From NCBI GenBank assembly GCA_900088475.1, contig FLMG01002493.1:49832-113831 (forward strand): a stretch of DNA of 64,000 nt. Direction: 5' to 3'. Each line of letters starts with the position of its first letter. The stretch's first letter is position 1. This stretch comes from Hyphochytrium catenoides (taxonomy: Eukaryota > Sar > Hyphochytriomycetes > Hyphochytriales > Hyphochytriaceae). Below, one piece after another: positions 34,978-46,203 of the stretch. Made by a program: the position numbers and the translations under genes. The notes below the pieces were generated by a model, which saw nothing but the letters and a program-made list of their open reading frames with translations, was not told the DNA's origin and did no database searches.

Positions 34978-36393
34978 ATGGCAGAACCAATCGTAGCCCA
35001 AAAATGTGGGCCTGGGGAGCTTGCCGTCTCTGTAGAAGGCGGTTCGGATATGTGCGGCAAGATCCCTATCTGCAGCGGATCATTCCCGGGTGGATATTGT
35101 CCAGAGGCGCAGCCAGCCCTTCCAGAAGGCTCACACTGTGGCATTGTTAGAACAGGGGTATACGGCTGTAAACGAGGTCCAGAAAGTGGTACAGACATCA
35201 CCTTACCTGGGCCGACCTCGCTGCCTAACGACGATGTTGGAGGCGTTGGATCAGGCGATGTACCACCAGTAACTCCGGGGACACCGTTGGCACCGGGGCT
35301 TCCAGTACTCGTGCCATTTCCAGAGAGTCCAGAGGGCCAACCAATCACACTAACACCACAGGCTCCAGAACTAGCACCATTTCCAGATGGTCCGCAAGGA
35401 AACCCGCCAACAGGACCAGAGCCCAAGCCGTCCGAGCAAGTTCCACAGCCGCCAGCTTCTTTTCAGCCAGAAAATCCTCCTCCTTATGTCCCTTCTATCC
35501 CTACTACCATTTCAGAACCCGTGGGAAACCAACCTGCACCAGGCCCAGTTCAAGGGTCATTTGGGCCACCGGCCTCTGTAAACATTATGAACCAACGCTT
35601 CGCTGATCTTCTAGTTCAACAGCATTCCATTGCCCGGGCACAGCACGGACTAGGACCTGTGACCTGGAGCGACGAGGTCGCTTCCCTCGCTCAATCCTTT
35701 GCCAACTCTTGCCCAGGTTTTCGCCATGACCAAAGATCAGATGTGCCGAAGGATTTTGAAAATCTCGCATCTGCTCCTAGCTCTTGCGCCGATGAAGCCA
35801 GCTGTAAGAGCGTTAACCCAGTAGCGCTATGGTATGCGTCTGAGGAGCCGCTCTGGCTGTATGATCAGAACCGCTGCAAAGGGGACTGGGCGGAGTGCGG
35901 TCATTTTAGTAACATGCTCAGCCCAGGAGCCACAGTCATTGGGTGTGGAGCTTCCAACTGCGGCTCAGGACAGTCCTATGTTTGGTGCAGATATCGTAGA
36001 CCAGAGATCAATCCCGTTATTCCGGTGAGAGGTGGCTGGCTGTGTGACCAACCTGGGGTCTACGCTTGCAGAACACCCAATCCTGTACAGACACAAGGAT
36101 TCTCAGCCTTCCAAAATCAGGAAGGAAGTGCTATTGCGGCAAATACTGACTCAGGAGCTGCCTCAGCCGCTCCGCTGCCCACAACTGTGATCATAATCAT
36201 TGCTGTTCTGGCTGCTGTGATAGTCTTGGTGGGTGCTCTCTTCACTGTGCGGCGCCGACGTCAACGCCAAGGTAAGAGTGCAGCAGCGGCACTCGGAAGT
36301 TTTGTCATGACTCCAGCCCAGCTCTCGGGCACAGGAACCCCTGCCACAGAGGTGCCATTTGCTGATGAATCAGGTGCCAAAGTTGGTGCGTGA
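34978..36393 (+). CDS. CAP/SCP-domain type I membrane protein
   Basis: From the first in-frame ATG the open frame codes 471 residues in one exon. Order of parts: an N-terminal cysteine module (KCGPGELAVSVEGGSDMCGK, then PGGYCPE, EGSHC and TGVYGCK); a Pro-rich linker of about 130 residues; a CAP (SCP/PR-1) domain at about residues 205-345; a hydrophobic helix at about 401-425 (VIIIIAVLAAVIVLVGALF); and a basic stop-transfer (RRRRQRQGK) with a cytosolic tail. CAP marks are HSIARAQHGLGPVTWSDEVA, FENLA, ALWY, the cysteine-flanked CGHFSNMLSPGATVIGCGA and YVWCRYRRP. No signal peptide precedes the cysteine module, so an upstream exon is likely. One phase-compatible candidate is 34626-34797 joined to 34985, which would supply the hydrophobic segment WPLLLLLARLIICLI. 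Role unknown; CAP domains bind lipids or act in adhesion in other systems. Confidence 0.85.
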   Translation: MAEPIVAQKCGPGELAVSVEGGSDMCGKIPICSGSFPGGYCPEAQPALPEGSHCGIVRTGVYGCKRGPESGTDITLPGPTSLPNDDVGGVGSGDVPPVTPGTPLAPGLPVLVPFPESPEGQPITLTPQAPELAPFPDGPQGNPPTGPEPKPSEQVPQPPASFQPENPPPYVPSIPTTISEPVGNQPAPGPVQGSFGPPASVNIMNQRFADLLVQQHSIARAQHGLGPVTWSDEVASLAQSFANSCPGFRHDQRSDVPKDFENLASAPSSCADEASCKSVNPVALWYASEEPLWLYDQNRCKGDWAECGHFSNMLSPGATVIGCGASNCGSGQSYVWCRYRRPEINPVIPVRGGWLCDQPGVYACRTPNPVQTQGFSAFQNQEGSAIAANTDSGAASAAPLPTTVIIIIAVLAAVIVLVGALFTVRRRRQRQGKSAAAALGSFVMTPAQLSGTGTPATEVPFADESGAKVGA

Positions 36394-37115
36394 AAGTTTT
36401 CGAGGAAGAGGCTTTTCGTGCTCGTACATAGTAGTGCATCGACCGATCGTTGTCTGCCTTTTATAAAGTTTATAAAGAGTTTGCTGTAGCTTAGACAAGC
36501 TCAGCTCAAGAGCCCACCACGTCCATGTGATTGCTTGCTTACTATAATGGTTGAAACGTTTAGGCAGTGGCTGTCATTAGTCTGAGGTGCCCTTTCTTCC
36601 CAGATATACGTAGGCTCAAGCGGACGTCGTTCACCAAGGTCTTTGGTAGGTAAGGTAGTGGATAGCCGCTCTCTTCTATAGCGGGGTAATTGATGGTAGG
36701 CACAGGGATCCGACTCCAGTCATCCTTCATAGAGGAGAAGTAGAATGAGTGAAAGGTGTTTTGCGAGCCCTGAGTGGGCCATGATTTCTATTTTATGTCG
36801 CGACTGCCTCCCGCTGTAAGCGGGATGGCCCCATCAATAAGCTAGAATATCATCAGCTTCCTCTTCCGGCCACGTTAGGTTCTCAATCGCGGCTGCTTTC
36901 TTGGCTCTCTTTGTCAAAGACGTGAGACTAGGAGCTTTTCAGCAGAGGGATGCGGTAGTGTTGAGCCTTGCGCGGCACGCATATGTAGGCCATAATTCAG
37001 ATGGAATGAGTATGAGTGGACTTGGTTATAAATATCTTCTATAGCATAAAAAGAAACAAGCAGGTTCTCCTATTAATTGCAAATGGATGACACATAGCCA
37101 ACGAGCGCTACCCTT
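36394..37115. other. Region between the convergent CAP genes
   Basis: About 720 bp separate the tail-to-tail CAP genes and should hold both 3' UTRs. No coding frame or strong repeat is apparent. Confidence 0.4.
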
Positions 37116-39932
37116 TTAAAGCGACTGCTGCATTATATCACGGGCCTTATCGCCATCCGATTTTGGATAAAGCAAATCGCCGGCGGAGGCGTTGACAGAG
37201 CCAATGGGTGTCATTGGCGAAGATTCGTCGTCAGTTCGACAGTGCTTTCTTCTTGTCAAAGACCGAAACCACCAGGTGAAGGCCAGAGTAGCGATGACTA
37301 GGGCGAGACAAGCAAACAGCACCGCTGGGAGAGGCATCAGCAGATGCGACTCTTCCTGCCCAAGGCTGGCGCCTTGCGGTTCAAACTGACCAGAAGACTC
37401 TACCGTGCTATTCGTGTCTGCTGGAAGCGCCGAGAGCGACCTTCCGAAGGGCCACCATCCTCGGCCCATTCCACCCCCGCCCTGGCCTCCGCCATATCCA
37501 CCGCCCCCTCCACAACTAAGGCTCTTCGTATTGCAGTTGTAGGCCCAAGGCTGTCGGCAAATATTTGGATTTGCAGGAGGAGTAAGTTGAGAGCCGCCGC
37601 CACCCCGTTCATAGCGGCACCAGATCATCCCAGGCCACCTACTGCAACGGGCAGCAGCGCAACCGATAGAAATCACATTGGGTTCCAAGAGGTTTCTCCT
37701 ATGTCCGTCGCTAAAGTACCAGCCTGACACCGGACTGAAAGTCTGCATGCATGCCGCTTTTGTCTTGCAGTCAACTGGACAACCAGAATAATGCAGGTTC
37801 TCACTAAACCCAGCTAGTCCAGCGTAAATATGCTCTGGGGGGCACCCATTGGCATGGCCCTGCAGGAATTGAGCGACACCCTGATTCCATTTGACGGGGC
37901 CAAGACCATGAAAAGCCCTATGCAGATTGGTTTGCTCCAGAATGAGCTGTGCCATTGCCTGCGTCATCACGTTGTTTGGCGCCATGGGCGGGAAGGATGT
38001 CTGATCTACTCTAGCTGTAGAAGCACTTATTTTGCCAGACGGGGAAGTATAGGAAGAAGCTGACGCTGGGGCGCTGCCATACCCGTCAGCGCCTGAAGCA
38101 GGTCCTGCTGGAGTGATGCTCCTTCCACTTCCCCGTCCTCCTCCCCCTCCTCCAATCTGATTGATGGCATTCATGACTGGCTGCAAGTACTGGCCCACTC
38201 CATGCTGGTTGAGAAGGTTGCCCACCTGCTGGAGCCCGCCTCCTCTCCCAAGGTTTGACATTGTGTTCACGGCAATGTCAGCAGCTGGGCGCAGGACAGA
38301 GTCCACAAGGTTAGCAAGAGGTGAGCCAGCTTGGTTTTGTCCCATGTTGCCCTTGGATTGCGGGACGGCAGACTGCAAAGCACTTTGGATACCCTTGAGG
38401 GCACCTCCACCTATATCAGCATTCCCGGAAGTGGCTCCGTTTAAAATCTGAGAGATGGCGTTGTCGCCATTGGTGGGAGCGGGTCTCATGTCAAGCGGTG
38501 GGGGAACCGGGGCAGGGTTCGTATCCACAACCTCCGCTGCTGGAGGCGTACTCATGCTTTGCTGTGCAGGTAGTCCTGAATGGGGAGCATCGGTGGATTC
38601 GGAGGTATCAGACGGTGGGAGAACTGGGGCTGTTACTACTGTCATCGGCTCAGTCCCAGAGTCTTGGCTGGAAATCTGGGAACCGTACGAGTCAGAATCC
38701 GATTGCACTGGCTCTTCATTTTCGTCCTCGTTGGATGAACTTGGATATAAGGTTTTCTTGCTTGTGGGGGCCCCGCTATACGAATCGGTTTCTGGCTCCA
38801 GACTGTCAACGCCGGTCCCTGCTGTTACACCGGAAGGCTCGCCGTATTTGTGGCTGTTGCTGTCTGCTCCGGCAGGGCCTGGCGAGATGTCGATCGAAGG
38901 AGAATCTACCACTTCTTGTGAGGCAACGCCAATGCCGCCTCGACCTTGTGTCTTTGGGCAAGGTGTGACTGGTGCCGAAGGCTGAGGCTCTTTTGCGACT
39001 GACCCCTCAGGTAAATCTAGGTCGGGGGGAAGAGGTAGTGAATTAGAGCTAGTAGTCATATCCTTGTCACAGTCACAGGGTTTGGAAGCGTTCGGTGAAG
39101 ACGGACTTGAAGGTACTTCTTCACCCTCACCCTGTGGCGAATATACATCATCAGGAGCGGGGTCAGGAGCGGGTTCAGGAGCTACGACCTCGATAGGAGC
39201 TGGTGCTGGGTACGCCGCTGTTGGGTTGTTTTTGGGCGCAGCCGGTTCGCTATCGACAGGCACTGCGGGCCTATCGGGTAAGTCATAGTTGCTGTCGATA
39301 AAGCCATCGATTGGCTGCGTTTGAAGCGGAGTTGCTGGTTGCACCGTCGCTGCAGCAGGCGTCGGCTCCTTTGCAAATGGATCTTCAGGCTCGTCGCTAA
39401 TCTGACTTGTGCCGGAGACTGCGCTGTCATCCTCTACTGCTTCAACATCCGGCAAAATCTCATACTCCGGTAGAGGTTCTTCCTCAACTGGATCTTGTGC
39501 TTGTTTGCAGTCTTTCTTGGAACCAGTTGTAGAGAGAAGCCCTGTCGGTGGCATATGATGGCCGTTCTGGATCTCGGTACTACTTTCCAGCTCGATAGAG
39601 TGAGAAGAACTGGATTCTCTCTCTGCTGGTGAGCTGCTAGGTTTGGGACTAGCGCTGTTATCTTCTTGTGGTGCGGGCAAGGTTGGAGTTTCTGAGGGAC
39701 CTCCTTTTGATGCCCCCAGGATGCACCCATAGACGCCACTAGCAACTAAAGCACAGGAAGAGCCCTCAGCCAAGCCATCATCAGGACCGGGACAGTGTCC
39801 TGCATTGGAGTTGCCTACACACACAGGAATTTTTGCGCACATGTCCTTTCCGCCTTGCACGGAGACTAGAGCCTTGCCTTCGGGGCAAGTAAGACCTGAG
39901 AGGAATCGTGACGAGTTCATGTTTTCTACCAT
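37116..39932 (-). CDS. Large CAP/SCP-domain membrane protein, paralogue
   Basis: A single open exon codes 938 residues from the most upstream ATG; an ATG 12 bases downstream is equally possible. It has the same architecture as the plus-strand neighbour. First comes the N-terminal cysteine module (TCPEGKALVSVQGGKDMCAK, then NAGHCPG, EGSSC and SGVYGCI). Next is a very long acidic, Ser/Pro-rich linker of about 450 residues, then a Gly-rich segment with repeated GGG. The CAP domain lies at about 655-800 (LHRAFHGLGPVKWNQGVAQF, FSENLHYSGC, GWYFSDGHRRNLLEPNVISI, MIWCRYE). A hydrophobic helix near 870-895 (LPAVLFACLALVIATLAF) and a short cytosolic tail follow. The linker differs completely between the two paralogues, while both end modules are conserved. 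No signal peptide is visible in this exon; a CTCTCAG acceptor-like site just before LTCPEGK suggests that it lies upstream. Confidence 0.85.
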   Translation of the reverse strand: MVENMNSSRFLSGLTCPEGKALVSVQGGKDMCAKIPVCVGNSNAGHCPGPDDGLAEGSSCALVASGVYGCILGASKGGPSETPTLPAPQEDNSASPKPSSSPAERESSSSHSIELESSTEIQNGHHMPPTGLLSTTGSKKDCKQAQDPVEEEPLPEYEILPDVEAVEDDSAVSGTSQISDEPEDPFAKEPTPAAATVQPATPLQTQPIDGFIDSNYDLPDRPAVPVDSEPAAPKNNPTAAYPAPAPIEVVAPEPAPDPAPDDVYSPQGEGEEVPSSPSSPNASKPCDCDKDMTTSSNSLPLPPDLDLPEGSVAKEPQPSAPVTPCPKTQGRGGIGVASQEVVDSPSIDISPGPAGADSNSHKYGEPSGVTAGTGVDSLEPETDSYSGAPTSKKTLYPSSSNEDENEEPVQSDSDSYGSQISSQDSGTEPMTVVTAPVLPPSDTSESTDAPHSGLPAQQSMSTPPAAEVVDTNPAPVPPPLDMRPAPTNGDNAISQILNGATSGNADIGGGALKGIQSALQSAVPQSKGNMGQNQAGSPLANLVDSVLRPAADIAVNTMSNLGRGGGLQQVGNLLNQHGVGQYLQPVMNAINQIGGGGGGRGSGRSITPAGPASGADGYGSAPASASSYTSPSGKISASTARVDQTSFPPMAPNNVMTQAMAQLILEQTNLHRAFHGLGPVKWNQGVAQFLQGHANGCPPEHIYAGLAGFSENLHYSGCPVDCKTKAACMQTFSPVSGWYFSDGHRRNLLEPNVISIGCAAARCSRWPGMIWCRYERGGGGSQLTPPANPNICRQPWAYNCNTKSLSCGGGGGYGGGQGGGGMGRGWWPFGRSLSALPADTNSTVESSGQFEPQGASLGQEESHLLMPLPAVLFACLALVIATLAFTWWFRSLTRRKHCRTDDESSPMTPIGSVNASAGDLLYPKSDGDKARDIMQQSL

Positions 39933-42424
39933 TCACGCAATTGGTTGAACAACGGGCTGTGATGGCGATAACCTCGCGCGCTGTTATCCTAAGTTAAAGA
40001 TGGGCGGAGGAGTGTGGCCCAATGCAGGCGGCGGTGGCGGGTGTAGCCTACCTTGCCTGACCAGTGTTCAAGAGCTGGTGCTTGACGAAGTGACCTGGCT
40101 AGAAAACTGGGCACTCCATCACCTCAAAATGGGACGCGCCATCGTCGGTCTCCTATCTAGTCAATTCTTGGCGCTATACCGAGGAAAAGAGAGATGGAAA
40201 ACCAAGTGTTTCTACTCTCTCCCCTTTCTCAAATGGTGGCTAGAACCATCCCTCTCGGCAATTACCAAGGTAAAGCAACGGAAATCCAAAGGAAGGTAGA
40301 AAGGCTCCCAAGCGTTCTATTTATTAAGTGTCGGAGAGTTACGGGTGCATGCCTAAGATCGAACAGAGCAACCGAGCTGTAGCATAAGCTCGTGTAAAGG
40401 GATCGTCAATCTCTTTAGGGGATATCGAAATAGTGACAACGCTTTCTTATGAGGCTGGCCAGGGGCAAGCTGGCTAGTTCCTTTAAGCACGGAGATCATT
40501 TTTAAAGTAAAAGTCCACTGAATATTTACTGGCCCATTCCCTATTGCTTTCTTGGGGAACGGTCAACTTCAACAGTAGCAGTATTTCTTATGAAAGTGCT
40601 GACCTCGTTGCCTCCTTGTGAGGCCACAAATAGCGCTTGTTGCTTGAACGAGCCCTTCTCCTCTTACTCTGCCTATTATTGACATAGCTTGCCTGCGCTT
40701 CTGCATACGATGTCTACTTGCACGCTACCCATCCTGCTGCATACTCATTGCCTCTTTTCCCTATTCTTTATGTAGCAAGCAGGTGACCAGATATGTCCAA
40801 GAACCTTCCAGGCTCTGCCCCTTCTCTCTTCCCTCCTCGTGTTTATTACGTCGTCCCCCACTTTCATTTCCCCTTTGCAATCCTCTTTGAAATGTTCCGA
40901 CGATATAACATGCATGAGAGTGGAAAGTGGTATGCTCCCTTGATAACATTCCAAGGATCGAAACATTCCGGCCTTACACTACTGTTTTACATCAAAAATG
41001 CGCCATGGCTGTTGGTACGTAGTTCTACTCTTTCAAATCAAGAAATGCACGCAATTGTTCTACCTGTACGATGGTTATGGTTCATACTTCTAGAACTTGC
41101 CATCCTTGTAGGCTGCAGGCTTATTATCAGGCTCCAAGCACTAAAAGTTGTTTTGAGAATAATGTCGACGGCAGTGTTTCCGTCCCGCTTGGTACCACGA
41201 GCAGACGAGCAGCTAAACACTCTACTGATAAGTCCGCTCCCTGATTGGCAACCTGCTTTGCCTTGTGTTTGGATTCACCGTTCCTGATATCATAGCGTTC
41301 TTGTTAGTTACGCCTGTGCTGAAAGGGACTTAAATATGCAATAGAGCCACGGTCCGTATACTTTACAGGCTCTCACAGATGAAGCTACAATGTCGCGACC
41401 AGCTCCTCAACCAACTTCCTCCTCCTACCTCTCTTTATCTCTTCTCTTATCTTGAGTTCGTTCTCCTTCTCATCTCCACTCGCCATGGGGCCAAACACAG
41501 AATGGGGATTACTTTCAAGAGAGGGCGAAGGCCGCTGACTCCAGTCTTCACCACACCAAAGGCGTTCCTAGTCTAAGAAGTAGTTCTATGACATGAAAAG
41601 TGAAGGATGCTACTTTTGTCCTTGATCCTCCTCTTCACATGTAACGCAAGCCTTCCACTAGGAGAAAACAAGAGCTTTCTTTGTTCTAAGTGTTAATGGA
41701 ACTATCTAGCAAGCGCAGGTACCCTCTTTGTCCACGAGTACACAGGGTCGTATAGCGTGAATAATGCTCTCTCCGGAGTCTCTTCTACTTCTTTAGGTGT
41801 GGGCGTGGATTATATTATGGCGAAGTCGACCAAACCCCGGAAACTGGCTGATGAGTTTCTATTAAGTTGATTGGCTGCCGTCCTTGGACTGTAGGGCTAG
41901 GCAGAGCTTGAGGCAGAGGCTTTTGTGATTCTCAACCTCGCTTGCTTGGGATAAAGAAAAGACGAAATACGTTTATAATTACAGCTCTTCCAAAACTGAC
42001 AAGGGAAGGAGGACTTGAATTTTATGGCAGAACAGTCAAGAAGAGAAGGAGTCCTGCATTGCCCAGACCCGTCAAGCCGGCTACTAGAGTTGCTTGATCA
42101 GGTGTCAGGTGATCAGAGCCCAGACTACGTCCAATAATAGGGCCACTGCAGTGGGCAGAGCACAAAGCCATTCAGCGCTTACCACAACGTCAACGTCTAT
42201 TATGGCTTCGTGGCAGAGAAGGTTGTATCGTGATTCAATACATGAACTGTGAGAGCTGTGAGGGCAGACAAACCGATGTGCCAAAAGGATAGACAGCTCT
42301 TCCGCGTCAATCCTAGAATCGGAATACGGGCGGATCGATGGCCCAAAGGCCTACCGACGAACTCATTCTGACCTATTTCTCTTTCAATTTATCTTATCTA
42401 AAATCCTAGAGTCTAAGTGAGTCT
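39933..42424. other. 2.5-kb intergenic region, no gene recognised
   Basis: This lies between the start of the large CAP gene and the end of the anoctamin gene, both on the minus strand. It should contain the CAP promoter and possibly its signal-peptide exon, which I could not locate. Open frames up to 164 codons exist (for example 40793-41287 +), but they lack protein-like composition and splice partners. Confidence 0.4.
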
Positions 42425-45400
42425 CTAGCCTCTAGGTCCTTGTAATACATCCATCTGGGATACTGAATTCCGGGAAAGCCCATTGCTGCCAGCAGCTCTG
42501 AGCTCCAGCAATTTGTCACGCCGCAGACAGCGACGTAGATATGTAGACTTTGCTGGGTAGATGTAACCTATATATAACCTTATAAACAATACTCCATGTT
42601 CCAGCAAGAAGAGTGTGCCAAGCTGGATGAACATATTTAGCACTCATCATCACTACTCGTCCTGACCCGTAATCCAAGGAACTCACCTTCCCTATTGGCG
42701 CGTCCTCTGTGAGGTACCTTTCAAGCACACCGGCCATCAATACAACGTGAGCGCAGTTCGTTGCGACAGCAACAAAGGCCATTAGCTCTAGTAAATTCAT
42801 CCTGATGATAGCAGTACTCGGTTACTGGCCGTTGGGAAAGGAATGTAGAGGACTGAGTGCTTTACGACGTACCATACGCCAATACCTCCTGCGCGCAGTG
42901 CTAGAGGTCTTTGCTTTGTTACCATGATCTTGAAGGCGTCGGTACGGATCTCGATAAGGTTGTTTACCAGCGCAAAGAGAGGCGCAAGAGGAAATGCAAC
43001 AGAAAAGAAGCTGACATAGCCAAACTGGATCATCATCTCCATATAATCATCAAACGTGCTATAGGTCGTGAGCGCACTAGCCTGCTAGAGCATATGAACT
43101 GGGGCATTATCACTCCGAGGCGGCTGAAGATTGGAGTCCCAATATCCCACTTACATACCTCCCACGCCTCAGAGAGGCCGCCCCGCAGAGAGTTCATGTT
43201 TTGGCGACCCTCGTCAAATCCGAGCTCCATGACATGCTGAGCTCCACTAAGCCTTCTCCTAGCCTGCCCTAACTTCTTTTTTTCTTGAATGAGACTGTCT
43301 TCAGCAACAAAATCTCTTACTTTTCTTATCCTCAAACAGACCCACGGATAGAAAGTTTCCATCAGGTTTCCCCAGACCTGAGATTGATATGAGTGCAGAT
43401 GCTTTTGCTGCTAAGCTTCGTTGCTCTTACCTGCCCCGAGATCATGAAGGACGCTAGTTGTGTGCCCACCTTCACATGATTGCTATTGCTTGGGGCAAAG
43501 GCGTAGTAATAGAGGCTTGTAAAAACATGGACAGACTGGAAAATGAAGACCTGAGAAAGTGTCAGAAAGTCAGTTCTGAAGAGAGAGTCACTTTAGCGGT
43601 CTTCTCCTCTAGCCTTGTCCTTTCCCTTGTCTGAGAACTAGTGTGGTGAGCCTCAGCATCTCACCTTTGCGATAAGGTGGTTCTGGTATGTGGATTCGGT
43701 AGGATGGTTCTCAAAATCGTTTAAGAAGCGTGCCACATAGTCAAAGAGGTAGTCCATAATAGGAATAAGAGTTCCATATATGGCAGGCTTCACAAAGAGT
43801 GACATCCATGTCTGTAGGTCCATTGCGTCTACAGACTGCAGGGAATAAAGGTTGATTGACCTCCCTTCGTCCTCTACAGCGTCCCTGCCGCGCCATCAGT
43901 CAAAGTAGTATGTGAAGCTCATTGATGTGGCTCTCAAGTCATTGTAGTGGAGACTTACCCAGGGATAAAAATGAAATACATCGCAAGGAGGACAATGCCA
44001 ATACATAAGGTGACTATAGGCACTGACAGACAGTACTTGAGGACACGCCTGTGGTGTGGGTAGTGAAGGTAGGTCTCCTTTGTTAGAGGGTCCACCTTCT
44101 CTACACCATCGTAATTGCTTCTGGGCTGCTCCTCGTCCTGTGTAGCACCCTTTGAGACCACAAACGAAGCTACAAGGTAAGCATTCTACTACCTCGTAGT
44201 TAAGAACCCCCCAACGGTAAGCAAGCTCCGTTGACTTCCTTGACCAGGCGACAACAAACGCTTGTGCCCACGTCGCAATAAATATAGCATATAACGCGGT
44301 GCCAACATGACTCATTGACCTCATATATAACTGTATGAAACATAAGACGCGGCTAAGTCAAAAATTGGGACGCTGTGCAGTCCCGCAAAGAGAGACAGTT
44401 TGGCGATAGTTGACCATGACGATCTTACCTGACCTAAGAATAACCCTATTCCTGCTAAGCTAGGCAATATTAACCACCACGTATAAAGCTGAAGCCTGAT
44501 GCGAGCATGTCAGCTCGAAGCTTTGACAAGGCGATTGGAAGCGTACCATGCAAAATAAAAGGCGATGTTCTCTCCATAGTACATCTGAACATCATCCAAG
44601 GGCTGGGAAAGAAGCTTGGTGACAAATTGCTTGAGTGTGCTAAGACATGACTGGTCTAAGCAAAGAGAGATAAAAGAAAAGTGATTCATGAGAAACTCAG
44701 TGTATCAAGGGAGATAGTAGGACAGGGAACTCAGAGAACAGGTAAAGGCGACCAGGCACCTACCTTCAGCTTCTGTTCTCCAGAACAATATCCATTTTGT
44801 GTATAGCCTGTCTCTCCTACTGCCGTGATGTAGCGGAAATATCTGTAAGATGACATGGGCAACCCCTCTAACGGAGAATTAAGTCCACTGGGTCCATGGT
44901 TGAATGCATTGAACGGTCCAGGCCAGACCTTTCAAACTTACCCATCTCTACCGAGATTGGCCCCAGAAACGGGACCCCCCGATGGCTTGGCCATTAGAAG
45001 GTGGTGTATAAGCAACTGGCGCTCACTGCTTCTGAACATTGACCTTCTTGCTTTTCTCTCTCTGTCCGAGCGACAATCAAACCTCTCTCTCCATTTCGTG
45101 GTGAAGAGTTCGAAGCGTCCGTCTATTTGCCGTTTCCGTAGCTTTATGGCCTCTGCTACCCTTTCTAGCAAGCCTAAGGAAGCAGAGAGCTTTAGCGCGT
45201 TGGACTTCGTGGTTCGCCTGTGATCGCAGCGGTACACAAACCCTGGCATGCTTCTCTTTCTAGTGGTGCAGGCGAGCTCCCCAGCCTCGTTTCTTCTGAG
45301 TCACGATGAAGGGTACACGCACCGTCTGATGCTCGAACCTTTATCATTGTTTTCTTGCCATCCAGCGACTGTACGCTTTCGCTAGTCAGGCCCACCGTCC

Positions 45401-46203
45401 GCAGTCTATTTTCTAGCTCTTGGCACGCAGCGTCATAGTTGCGCCACATCTCTGGTATTTTGTATACTGGATCTCTTTCCGACGGTGGGATTGCCTAATA
45501 TCCACATTAAGTTTGATGGCAAGGCATGAAAGACATGTGCACTCACCTCTTTAGATGAAGCTCCCCAAAATGGCAAAGAGTCACGCCACGTACTGCGAGA
45601 CTTCTCCTTATTCTCAATTGATTTGTTGTCTTGATTGACTCCTGAAGTACTTGAGGAACGTCTCTTGCCGCTGACGCTTCGACCAACCAAGACAATAGCG
45701 ATATCAAAAGTATCAACGCATGCGAGAGGTCTATAACGCTGTTTCTTGGGAGCACCTCCAGACTGGTCACGAGAAACCGCTGGTGCGGCCACTGACACAT
45801 TAGTGCTGCTTTCCTTGTTAGATCGCTTTGGCGGTGAGTGGGAATCGATCAGTGCTCCACGTGATCGAGCAATGTCTTCCGAGGCGCAATTTATCCCGCT
45901 CCGCAAGGATGTCGCTGCAGTAGTATCGGGTCTTTTCGCTCCTCCTTGAGGTTTAGAGTCCTTTGGGAGGTTAGTGTTTGTACCGCTCTCTTCTCTCTTA
46001 AGCGGATCTTGAACTGGAATAGGGGTAGAGTGTAGTTGTTGCTTGCTGTGCTCGAGGTCGACCTCGATCTCTTGCACCTTTCCCACCTCTGGAGGCCTAG
46101 CAGGATCAAGCGCAATGGCGAGAGTCGATCGCATTTGCTTAAATGCATTCTTCCTCTGCCTTGACCCTTCTGGCTGGTCCCGCATAGGCCCCCGATCAGC
46201 CAT
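42425..46203 (-). CDS. Anoctamin (TMEM16) family protein
   Basis: Anoctamins are ion channels or lipid scramblases with ten membrane helices. Fourteen exons keep phase: 46203-45547, 45494-45323, 45242-44942, 44867-44764, 44655-44547, 44495-44429, 44330-44193, 44149-43959, 43860-43665, 43550-43431, 43377-43159, 43081-42873, 42801-42687, 42622-42425. They give 931 residues. Marks include SSERQLLIHHLL, PLDDVQMYYGENIAFYFAW, WGVLNYE, FLNDFENHPTESTYQNHLIA, MMIQFGYVSFFSVAFPLAPL, LVNNLIEIRTDAFK, RPLALRAGGIGVW and LFLLEHGVLFIRL. The features fit an ANO8/ANO10-like branch. The N-terminal 250 residues are a polar, probably disordered extension followed by VDTFDIAIVLVG, the start of the cytosolic domain. 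An ATG further upstream (46386) is in frame but would add an implausible hydrophobic leader. The acceptor of exon 9 (GGGAG) is weak. Confidence 0.93.

Noticed and set aside
34686..35426. 246-codon minus-strand open frame rich in Gly, Pro and Ser
   Set aside because: It is the reverse of the Pro-rich linker of the CAP gene. The plus strand has the CAP domain and membrane helix in the same open frame, so this is an antisense shadow.
38455..38985. 176-codon plus-strand open frame, Gly/Ser-rich
   Set aside because: It is antisense to the low-complexity linker of the large CAP protein.
40793..41287. 164-codon plus-strand open frame
   Set aside because: No domain, no splice partners and a mixed hydrophobic composition unlike a real membrane protein. 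I treat it as chance.
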